DNA of 64,000 nt. Origin: Papilionanthe hookeriana x Papilionanthe teres. Taxonomy: Eukaryota > Streptophyta > Magnoliopsida > Asparagales > Orchidaceae. The number at the start of each line of letters is the position of its first letter. The stretch's first letter is position 1. The translations under genes were made by a program, and so were the position numbers. The stretch is taken from NCBI GenBank assembly GCA_022702705.1, contig CM040427.1, positions 70,096,783-70,160,782 on the forward strand. The letters are read 5' to 3'. The notes beneath the pieces are model-generated. The model saw nothing but the letters and a program-made list of their open reading frames with translations, ran no database searches and was not told the origin of the DNA. Shown piece after piece: positions 35,801 to 47,800 of the stretch.

Positions 35801-38800
35801 TTGCCAACTATAATTATTAGGTTACTATGTGGCAATTTGGGGCATGTGCACAAACCTAATCAACTGCAATAGGTTTATGGGTTCATGTCCATAACAAATA
35901 ATTATCTAATGCAGTTTAAGAAGGGATGTAACACTTCATAGTTAAGCGTCAGGTTATCAATATTGTAAACCCTATTGTTGAACGGGATGCAACATGAATG
36001 TCGCAGTGATTCCCTGGCCATTTTTACCCATCTTTTATCACACTTCCCTACTTCACATGATCTTCGAGTTAAGTTTATTTTTAGAAAAAATAGACTATAA
36101 TATTTTAATGTTTCTATAGTGTATAATAATATGAAAACTTGGGAGCACTATGCAAAATTTAAAATTTTCTATGAACTCAAAAATTATTTAGCCATTAAAA
36201 ACAGCCTTAGAACATCATTGGCATTTTAAGTGTTCATACAATTTTCTAAAATATCTGAAACTTTATTTTGCAACCACAGGAGAAGTTGTAAGCATACCCA
36301 AGCTAAGCTTGACTGAGCTTATAAAGCACATAGGTCATAAATGTGCTCAAATGAGATGCATACATGCCCAAGCTCTACGATAGGGTACATTATATAGATG
36401 CCCAAGCTTTTGCACTTCTTTAAATTTGGTATGGATACAATGCAACTAGAGTATATTCACCTATGCTTGGGTTTTAAATTTTAATTAATTCTATAAGTTA
36501 ATGCAACGCACGCACACACATGAGCTCCCAATTTATTGATTTGAATTTTCTGATATACAATGATGAGGGCGTATATATCATAGCATCTAAAAAGGCGCAA
36601 GTGTTTTGTTAAATCTTCATGCTATTTATACCTTCTTGAACTGAAAAGAGTTTAGGGTACTCGTGCTCTACCATCCTCTTGATCAAGTTGGTAAAGAACA
36701 TCCATTCTTGTTCTCCAATGGAGCATTTGATGATAATGAGGAGTCCTAGCATGAGTCTAAGTTTGTGTATTTTAGCTTTTAGCATTTGACATTTGCTTCA
36801 AGTATATACTTCTTCCAACTCCTCATAAATGGAAAATTTCTCCAAGCTGTGATGTCCATGACAAAATTGACAGCAGTTACACATGGAACCTAAAGTATAA
36901 GTTGAAAAAACGATCAAAAAACTTTCTTGCAACCCTTAAAAGCAGTGTTGGAGGAGATGAGGATCTAACTCGTGATGTTTAAAAGAGTATTGAAAAGAAT
37001 AAGGGCAATGGAGATCATTCTTGAAACCTGCTAGTTATACCATAAAAAAGCTATTTTTTTGTGGTAAAATATTTGTAGAGTTGCATTACCCGCATGCTTG
37101 TTATCTTGCATAAAACTAGAAGGTCTAAATAAGAGAAGAAAGGAGGAGATCCTACTCCCACTAGTAAGGGTCTGTTTGGGGCAGCTGTTGATTATTTATA
37201 ATCTGTTGATAAGCAGATTATTCTGATAATCTGATAATCTGCAGATTATCAGAATAAGTTCTGATTCATTGTTTGTGGGAGCTTATTCGAATGAACTTTA
37301 TTCAGAATGCTGCTGGATAAATGACCAAACTGCCCTGATAGCAAAGAGTATTTGATCCCTCAACAAGTTCAAATCAAAGACAAGGCTTTGCTCGAGGAAG
37401 GATGAAGGACAAGTTCAAATCAAATTCCTATCTATTTTGAACTTCTAGTAGAAAAAATATAACCATTAATTAGAAATATATGCTTCTACTCAAAGAGAAG
37501 AAATGGTATATGACATCTATAAATGAATTAGCACATTTCTTCATGGTTTAAGAAAAAAAAATAAAATTGTTGCATATATCTTAAACTACTTTATGAGCAT
37601 GCTAAGCAAGATGGAGATAGTCCAAGACAGCAGGCATTTACATACATACCACCGAATTCCCTTCAGTATAATGCGAGGCGAGGCGAAAAATACCTAATGG
37701 GACTTGGAATCGAAGCTGCGAGGCGAGGCGACGATCGAAGGAGATGGAGAGGAGATCGAGCGGAGAATATGGAGCTGCGAGGCGAGGCGACGATCTCCAG
37801 TAGACGCAAAGGAGATGCGTTCGAACGGAGGAGATCGACCTGCTAGGCGTTCGGCGACGACCTCAGTAGACGCGAAGCCGGAGGTGCGAGGCGAGGGCGA
37901 GAGATGACGAGTGAAGGACGAGGGCTCCGATGGAATTTTTGACCTAACACAGAGCAGATAAGCGGGATGTTGGCTCCGAGCTACTTGCGATATTACGAAG
38001 AAATGTGCGATACAAATAAGTCGCGGCATCAATAATTTATCCCCGAAAGGGCGAAACAAACAGCGTGAGGCCGTTCGGGGAACGCCGAACGCGCCTATAA
38101 GGGGCCCTAAATGAGAAGGGTCCGTTTGGCCCGGCTTTTTTGCAGCGGTGTGGAAATGCCGAAGATATCGGTTGGTAGTAGCGGTGAGGTAGCTTTTTTT
38201 GGAAAAGCCATATGAAACGCTGGCCGCGCGACCCGAATTACTTCTCGATTCTTTTAAAACCCTACCCTACGGCTCGTGTCGTCCATCTCTTCACTCTCTC
38301 CAACCACTCTCCCTCCTCTCGCGATTTTTGCCCCTAAAGCTAACATTGCCTCTCTCAATCCTCTTTGATTCATGACTTCAGTGACTAGGTTTGGTTTCAT
38401 TGGTTCCGGTGATTGTTGCAGTGAGCTTGCCTTTTCTCCTCTCTCTCCCCTTTGTTCGTCGGCTAAATTTGGATCATTGGCTCTTCGTCGCCCCACGGTA
38501 TTCTCTACCATTATCTATTCGAGCATTTTGATTTTGTAATAAAATTTTCGGTTCTTTGTTCTCTATTCGGTTAATGTTTTGTGTTCTTTGTGTTCTAATC
38601 GGTTGATATTTTTGGGCTGTGACGTTGTATTTTGGGATTTTTTTGGGTTCTATGTGCTCTACAGAGTTGATGAGTTGGGTTCTATGTGCTAAATCTAGTT
38701 GATGGATTTGGGTGGTTGTGTTGTGATGTCGGATTTTGCGATTTTATTGGGCTCTCTGTGATATAATTGATTTGATTATTGGCTTGATTTTGATGGTTGT

Positions 38801-41800
38801 ATTGTGATGTTGGTTGTTGCCCGAAATTTGATGGTGGTGGTGATTGCAGGTGGAAATTAATTGAAATACAAACGTGTTTTGTGGTTGTGTTATAATGCTC
38901 TAGTTGGTGGTGGTTCCCCAAAATGATGGGTTTTGTGATGTGGAGTGGAGGTAATGGTGTATGGTGTGTGGTGTGGAAGTGATGGTGTGTTGTGTAAAGG
39001 TGGTGTGTAAGCAGTTGTGTGGTGTGGAGGTGGTGTGTGGTGTGGAGGTGGTGGTGTGTGACATGGTGGTGGTGGTGTGGTGTTTGGATGTGTTGGTGTG
39101 GATGTGAAGGTGGAGGTGGCGTGGTGTGTTGGTGTGGATGTGGAGGTGGAGGTGGAGGTGGAGGTGGAGGTGGAGGTGGAGGTGGAGTGGTGTGAGGTGT
39201 GTGGTGGTGTAGGGTTGTGGTGTGGAGTGGAGGTGGTGGTGGTGGCGGCGGTGGTGGGTTGTAGTGTGGTGGGGTGTGATGTGTTGTGTGAAGGTGGTGG
39301 TAGGTGATTTAGAGGTGGTGGTGTATTGTATGGAGGTGGTGGTATGTGATGTAGAGGTGGTGTGTTGATGTTGAGGCAGTGGTGATGATATTATGGCAAT
39401 GTTATTTTTCTTTGAGTTGTGGTAATTATTTTTTATGACAAATATTTATATTGTTTAATTTTTTTCATGCTTATAACATAATGGTTAAGACAAAAGAGAG
39501 CAATTCATCTGCTATGATGGATAAAGAAACCAAACTAATATTTTGCAACCTCCCCCTTAAGGAGGTGAAATTGGGAAATAGACCCACAACCTATTTTAAC
39601 AAAGAGGACTGACAAAATATTATAAAAAAGTTCAAGAAAAGTACAGAAAGAAAATACGATAGGATGCAATTGAAAAACAGATAAGAAAAATTTAAAAAAG
39701 ACTAAAATTTAGAAGGAATTGAAACGAGGATTCACGGGCTTGGTTTGGGATCTAATAAAGCGAATAATCGATGCTTCAGAAGAATGGTGGGCCGAGAGAT
39801 TGGAGATGAAAAATGATCAAACAACCTTCTTATCTTTTTTTTTTATTGTTTTTCAAATACATCAACATATTCATCTCACGTTACTTTACAGGTGGTGTCA
39901 ACTACAAAAAATTCCAAAGTTTATTGGCATTGATCTTGAGATGGAAGAGAAGTTGGATCGCACGTTTAGTAGAATCGTGGCAACAAACGATCATGCATGG
40001 GCCCCTTGTGAGCGAGAGTTAGTTGGCCTAGTTGAGAACTTGGATGTCGAACGAACAAGAACTCCAATGAAGGCCTCAGCCCGAGCCTCAATGAAGTTGA
40101 ATATGTCAGTTGATCAAAGCGTCCGAAGTTGAGAAAAAGAAAAAAAAACAAATTTCATAACTAGTTGTTTCATGCAGTAATGACTCTGGGACATCACAAA
40201 CAACTTACATCTAGTAAGTTATGCGAATTCTAGAGGCAATTCCAGAAATTTAATAGGACATGTTGTATTTGTTCTCCATAAACTTGTTGGAAGACCTCGT
40301 AGAGAGTTCTTTATGACGATAACCCCTGATTGTATGGTCAATTATTTACGTTATTTTTCAGAACAACAAGGACGCTTGAATTTCATTTTTTCTAGTTAGA
40401 CTATTTGTATTATTTTTGCATTAGGACAATACGTTTTTTGCTTTAGATAGTTATGTTTCTTAAGGACATTGTTGATGCTGAATTGGTTATTTATTTTTTA
40501 TCGTATAATTGATTATTTGCTCTTTCAAGTTTATTTTTGTTTAAAAAAATATTCTGATAATAGCTAATTCGGTGATTCTTATGTGTTAGTTGAATAAAGT
40601 GTGTCTAACATGGATGCACATAGAGAAAGACTATATAAAAGTTACAGCTGTATTATGTCTGATGTATGAGTATTATAACTCATACATAGCTTCATTGTCT
40701 TGCAAGATATCATCATATATTGGTGATAAATGGGTTTGGGAGTTGGTGTACTCAAAAAATTCAACAATATGTTCTGCATGACACAACCCGTATTCATCGA
40801 TCTTTTGGAGGAACTACATAGGAATCGTGGACTTCATGACTCCTCCATAAAGACTTCCATAGAGGAGTTAACAATAACCCTCTACATTTTATCATAGAAT
40901 GAATCTATGCGAGGAGCCATGAAGGGATTACAACACTCATAAAAAAAATTAGTAGATATTTTTCAATTAGGCTGACTGCACTAGTGAGTTGCTCATCACA
41001 AATTATTAAACCCAATAACCTAACATTCAAACGGAACCCACTAAGAGATTTTACAGGACCCGCAGTATATGTTATATTTTATGGTAATTCTAATTATTTT
41101 TTTCTCTAGATTTTGAATGAACACAACAATTTTGATTACTTGTTAAATTCTTCAGAATCGTATTGGAGTGGTTGATGAAATACGCATGGATGCACGTATT
41201 CGAATAATAAAAAGATCGCATTTATCGAACGATGTGGATCAACAACACAAAATATCATGATTGTGTGTGACTTTAATATATGTTTCAGTTTTGTGATGGT
41301 TGGTTGGAAAGGCATTGCACATAACAGTTGCATATTCAAATTTATCACAAGAGCTCAGAAATACAACTTTCTTAACTAACTGCCAAATTTGCTTGGGTAT
41401 AACTAATGAAATATTATTTTTAAGTGTAATACTAATTAATTATTTTTCTGCCAGATAATTATTTGTTTGACAGTGCTAGATACCCCTTACAAAGAGAATT
41501 TCTAAAACCATTTTCGAATATCAAATATCACTTTCCTGATTTTAAAAGAATCGCTAACGTCGCTCAAGGTATGAAATAAATGTTTAATAAGTGTCACTTG
41601 TCCTTACGTAGTGTCATTGAAGAAACTGTTGGAGTGTAGAAGAAAAAATAAGCCATACTGCGGGATATACTGACATATGTTTCCCAAACAAATGCAGATT
41701 GTGGTGGCCACAATGACTTTCCACAACTATATTCGGCAGCATCCTTCGTACAACGACATTGACTTCAATAAGGCAAATGAATACCATTCACATGTCCATA

Positions 41801-44800
41801 CTGAAGCACATGAATATCACCTGAAACAATCATTATCACAGGCAAAAGATAACTTACTTGAGTCTTGCACCTAAGATGGCGAAGGTGCAACGGAGATGAT
41901 AGAGTTGAGAGAGCGGATTACATATGTCATTGTTGGTTGTTGAATTGATCGATTGTATTTTTTTTATAACTTAGTTGCAATCTTTTGTGAAATTATTTAT
42001 TGTTTGTTGTATCGATTATTTTATTATTGTGCAGCGGATTACAGACTTCAACAGGGCTTATGAAGACCATTGACATGTCCTTGAGCATATGAATATTACC
42101 TGGGGCAATATTTATCACAGGCAAAAGATGAATTACCTGAGACTTGCATCCAAAATGAAAGGTGTACGGGAGATGATAGAGTTGAGAGAGCGGATTGCAG
42201 ATATCATCGTTGGCTGCTGAGTGGACTGATTGTATTTTTTTTACTACTTTATCTGCAATGTGTTGTGAAAATTTTTATTGTTTATTATATCGATGTTTTA
42301 TCTAATCATCTATATTTTGAATCTCAATTTTATTTCTCGTTCTTTTGCATATATTATTCCCCACTTGAATGACCAATAAGGCAACCGTGGATGTAATATG
42401 TAATATAAATTTGTATTGCATGTTTTATTTTTGAGTTTTGGAGGTCTATTATGAGACATTCGATCTTAAAAGTTCTTACGAATGCCTATATATCAATATC
42501 GGTTATTGTCACATGTGAAATCCCAATTAATGTAAGCAAATTCATCTCCTTGTTCAGTTTTATGGCTTTTAAATTTCGTCTGGATGGTCTCGTTTTGGTG
42601 ATATGCATATGTGACACATATGAGCTCGGTATTATGCAGTTTAAAGGCAACTAAAAACTCACTTTTAATAAGGTCTATTGTCTTCTTGTAGTGACATATT
42701 CGATAGTTTATACCATGTTCTCTTCAACCTCACATTTTAATAAAACTTGCATTGATTACTTCAATTTTCTCCGCTGATGTTGCATCTAAGGATTTGTGCT
42801 TTGTTATTTTAAACCTTCAAAAAAGATGAATTTGAGTACTTTCAATACCTTCAGAGCATTGTACTACTAATGTGGATCACAATGCTAACTTCGCGACTGT
42901 TACATAGCTACGGGAGACAGTTTTACAGGTGTCCAAAGAGAATAATAGAAAATTGTGATTTCTTTAGATGTGCAGATCGGTTGGAGGAATCCACTGCCGA
43001 TAGTGATCGAGCGAGGCAAATTTCCTTGGAGGGTGGATTATCTCGTGAGATAAATCAATTATGTTTTAAAAAGAATATATCATATTATTAATTATTATTT
43101 AATAATCCTTTTTTAAATTTCAATTATCGTGTTATTGTTTTGTGAGATGTCTGTTTTTAATTTTGAAACATTTAAGTTGGATATTTATTTTCAAGTATGA
43201 AATGTATAAGTATGAATAGTTATGTTATAAACAACACGATAGTACAGAGGCAGGGAAATCATTAATTTAGAAACAGTTGCAGCATAATTGTTTCAAAACT
43301 GTAAAAAACAAAGAGACAACCAATTTCTACGCAACAGCTTTTTAATAAGTTGCAACTGCCCAAACAAATCCTAAATAAGATATCCCCTTCCCACTTTTTT
43401 GTGTTGGCTGGGTGATAAGGAGAAAGAAAAGTGAATGAATGGCGATTCTACATCATCCCAGGTTTATTTTTTTCTTTTTATTTTTTATTTTTTGGCTTGA
43501 GAAAATTCTCTTGTTAAACAAGCATGGCTCATTACTTCTTATTTATCTTTTTAAAGTTTTTTATTTACTTCATTTTCTTTTTCACTTTTTTCTAAGAAAA
43601 AAGAGCATATATTTTTTATTAAACTCAATTTTTTATTCTTTTTGTGCTTCAAAAATATAGTCATCACTTACACATATCATTAGAAACTTTAAAGCATTAT
43701 TAATAAACATGTTTTATCAGTGGGATAACAAATCATTTCTTACAATATTTACTTATTTGGTTTTATAAGATCAACACAAATTTATCAAGATCATTTTCTC
43801 TTTAGTATTTCTCTATTACTTACATCAATACAGCAATTTACCCAAATAACATTCATAAATCTCCTTGACATAAAATTCATTGATTATGAAAGAAGAAAAA
43901 AAAAATGCTTCAAGCCTTTGCTTCATTACCCTCTACCAGACATAAAACATTAATTTCATTTTATGAGTCACAAATCCGGCCATTATATTATTGCAACCAT
44001 ATTAAACAAATCTTGTAAACCTAAATACTAGCATCAAAATGCTTTCATCAAGTCATATGGCATTTTCTTGTAATTCAAGGTTTCCTTATTTGTTAGGAAA
44101 GCAACTCCTAACAAAACTCTCAAGCCAGCATACTAAAAACACATATAAAGTCTAAGCCATTCAATCCAAAACAAGGAATTGGGAAGATCGTCACAAAGCT
44201 TACAAAAATCAAAAGACATTCAGACTATTAAACTGCATAGTTTTTGCAAATTGGCCATGAAAATTCTAATTCATATTCTCATCCATATTTTCCATTTCTA
44301 AACAATTACAAAATCAGGAATTTATACACTTTCTATCAAAGATTTACATTCTTCAAAACCAATGAGATTTTTTTAATTGATTTAATAAGAATGAAATAAC
44401 AAGTAACAATGGACCTGATGGCCCAAATGTTAGTGAGCTAATAATGGCTGGTTTGGTTTGAGAAAACAATCCAATAAGGACCACATGGGACAATGACACT
44501 TTAATGCCATGTTATGCTATTTAAAAAAATGGATTTCCTATGATACATAAACAAGGACCAAAAAATATGGGCACAACAATGACCACAAAATTATAAGAAG
44601 ATTTCAGGAAGTTGACAAATGTTGAACACGATACATAGATAATTAGCATCCTTCAAACTTCTAAATTAAATATGAAGAATTATAGGAATAAAGAAATCAT
44701 AATATTTTATCATATTGCAAAGTGCAAGACTTGTAAAAAACATTGATTAGGTATCGAATCAACGCCATTAATAGTGTTACAATGTAGATAGCATTATTCA

Positions 44801-47800
44801 TCAAAATAACAGTGAAACAAACAACAGATTTTTTGATTAAACAATAAGATTTCAAATTTAAAAGAGAGAAGCACAAAAGCTTGTATTGTCAATCAAGAAA
44901 AGAACAGGTTAAATACCGAACAATTTAATAGGTTAGCCAAATAATTAGATGGAAGATGACACAAAAATCATCAAGCTGAGAAGAAGAATGCCATACCAAG
45001 AAAAAAGACAACAATTCTCACGGTAACCATACTTAAATAGTTAATAATGAAGATTTTATCCAAATTCAAGAGTTGGGGAAGAGAGCTCTGACCAACTCTA
45101 TTGTTAATGACATCAATCTTATGAAGATCACCCTCCAGCATTTGATAAACTCGGTATGTGTGCAGACTGCATCATAATCTCTAATTGCTCAATCTATGGG
45201 ACCAATTTTATGAATTATCCTCCATTCATAGCTACTTAAGATCTAAAATCTAATTTTCACAACTTCTAGTTGGTCTATCCATTTTTCATTTTTCATCGTT
45301 TCACTTTAGTTCTTTAAACTTGCTTATTGATGCATCTTCCTCAACCAACTATATGATCATTGCTTCCTCACATTCAAAGATTGTCCTAACTATATGACAT
45401 CCATCCCAATATTCTTTTTGTTCCACCCTACTCAACTTAGATATTAGTGCATCGTTTGTCAAACATCACCACAATTCATATGGTAAAATAGCCTTAAATA
45501 GTCTTAAAACTTTTTTTTTCACAATAACCTTTAATTTAATTATTATAAAATATTCATGAAGCGTTTTTCAACCAAATTTAGATTTGATTTTATGTTCTCG
45601 TGAGTGCTTTCGAATTATAATAAATTCAAGGTGCTTGAACGTAGCGCTTAAATCTCTAATTTGATCATCTGGCCATATTGGTTAGAAATTATCGCTTTCA
45701 TATCTACAAAATTCCCATTATCTATCAAAATTTAGCATACTCCTTATCGTTTACAACCTTCCTCAATCATTACAACTTCTTAATTACCCCATAAGATGAC
45801 TCATGCATCAAAACTATAATATTTACAAAAGCATAAATCACAATATCTAACTTTCTCAATATGCCCAGCAGATAACCTCACAAAATGTGTGATCATATGC
45901 CTTATTAAGATCAATAAAAAAAAATTTAACATCATGTCATCACTATTTAAAGCTTTTCATTAACTATATCGGCAACAAAATCACCATCATAGCAAATCTT
46001 CTTGACATATTATGCAATATTGGCATTCTTAATACAATCATAAAAACATCTTCTATTCCTAGATAGTAATATCAAAATGTTTTTATCTAATTATGGCATA
46101 CTCTTACTCTTCGAAATTTCGTAATTTCTTAAGGAATCAACATTTAGAGAACTATCAAAGTAGGCTAGTGGGGAAGAATAGAAGTGTAAAATCTAAAACA
46201 TCCAAATTAAGTATATAAAAACCTCATTGCAAGGCTTACAAAAACAATATTTTCAGCAAAGCATTACATAAAACATCATTTTTTTCCCTATTAATCATCT
46301 ATGTTATAAACCATAATTACCATACCTATAACAAGCATTAATCATCAGTAATTCCCTTCATCTATCAAAGTTACAGATTCTTCAAAAGTAATAGTTTTAT
46401 TTGATGAACAAGAAACTCCATTGAGTCAACGATGCAAATGTGAATGAATTGATGATAGTTTATTTGAGAAAAGAAACCAATTAGGACTTTTTGGATCATT
46501 CAGATGTTAATTTCATGGTAAGCTACATGATTCTGCCAGTTTAGTCTGTAGTAAAATTGCAGCAAACCAATTTTCGGTTTATTAAAAGATGGCAGATATC
46601 TGGATAGCAAGCATAGTAATAGCTATAATATTTGACTAAAAAAATTGGAGTTCAAAACCAATGATGTTTAGGTTAGACAATTTAAAAAGTTACACTTAAA
46701 AGCGCTGAATCAAACGAAGAACAAACGATAAATTGGACTGAAACTGAAAAATTTTGCAATTAAGAAAACATTAATTTTCAAGCAAGAGTGAACCGAACAG
46801 GCACTAAGATTGTAAAAATGAAAAAAAGCAAAACCTTGTACTTGCCCATTAAAAAAACATACAGCTTTAAAGATTAAACAATATAATAGGTTATCTAAGC
46901 AATTGAAAGAACAATGGCATGACAGCCAAAAGCCTAATTTTTTTTCCTAATATTCCGCAATTAAATCAGCTCAAATATAAAGCTTCTCCATTCAAAAACA
47001 AGAGGCCGATAGGAAAGCACGAGCCAAACCTGCTATTGATAACATCGATCTCATGAAGAGTGACGCAGTGCACGACCTCCTTCCTCTTCTGTAGCTCACC
47101 TTCAGGGCACCTTACAAACTTGGTGTGCGGCCCAACTGCATCATAGTCTCTCGATCGCCCAATCGACCGCCCAAGCTTGGTCACCTTACCGGAAGCCTTA
47201 TCCAATGCTATCACATCCCCGCTCTGGACCTTCTCTTTACTCAGTGCCTCGATCATCTTTCCTCCCAAATCGTACACGGTCTCCATATCCGTCGTTTTCA
47301 GCGTGAGCTTCCCTGTCTTAGAACCGGCAGAAGCCGCGGAGGAAGAACCCGAACCAGAGGCGCCGAGGCCAACAGGACGGTCAATGGTGATCTCAACAAC
47401 CTCACCCTCGATGATCTCGGCCTCCTCCTTGATGCGAACGCCGATAGCGCGTCGAAAGGCCTGGGTGAGGGCTTCGGTCTTAGACATCTCGAGGGAGAAA
47501 AGCTCAGAACCAGAGAGAGTGGCAAAGGGGGTCTCCTCACCGAGGGATTTGGCGAGGCCCATAGCGATGGCAGTCTTCCCAGTGCCGGGCTGGCCGGCAA
47601 GGAGAACGGCGCGGCCAGCGATCTTACCCTCCTTGATAAGCTGGAGAATGAGTCCAGCCGCCTTGCGGGCGGGTTGCTGGCCGACCATCCCCTCAGAGAC
47701 CGCGCGAGCCTCGAGGGAGGAGTCGAGGCCAAGGCCTCGGATGTGTGAGTGCGCTCCAATTCGCTCTATTCGAGTCAAGTCTCGGCTTTCAGAGAGCTTC

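Larger units (their letters stand above)
38118..43371 (+). mobile_element. Decayed PIF/Harbinger transposon with both ORF1 and transposase remnants
   Basis: Left end GGGTCCGTTTGGCCC, right end gcccaaacaaatcc followed by TAA (43372-43374). It contains a CT-rich leader (38230-38480), a GT-rich minisatellite, a Myb/SANT-like ORF1 (39481-40132), a DDE_4 transposase (40610-41875) and about 1.5 kb of non-coding tail. Both reading frames are interrupted. It is the fuller partner of 1034-5145. Confidence 0.75.
33462..47029 (-). other. 13.6-kb intron of the RuvB-like 2 gene
   Basis: The borders are canonical and the flanking exons join in frame, so this is a genuine intron unless the locus was rearranged in a non-expressed allele. 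It contains an RTE LINE tail, the right copy of the segmental duplication with two PIF/Harbinger elements, and a dead duplicate of its own upstream exon end (45076-45225). Sequence 33480-34440 holds nothing recognisable. Confidence 0.85.
36122..47031. repeat. Right copy of the segmental duplication, inside the RuvB-like 2 intron
   Basis: Aligns with 1-9238. Relative to the left copy it has a 940-bp insertion at 37168-38107, retains about 1.4 kb of PIF ORF1 sequence (39400-40780), lacks the MITE fragments at 1071-1545 and lacks about 640 bp matching 6455-7095. It ends at the exon 1 donor of the intact gene. Confidence 0.85.

Noticed and set aside
37694..38059. 121-codon minus-strand frame in a GC-rich stretch
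   Set aside because: It spans gcgaggcgaggcg repeats inside a non-autonomous element, with no domain and competing frames on the other strand.
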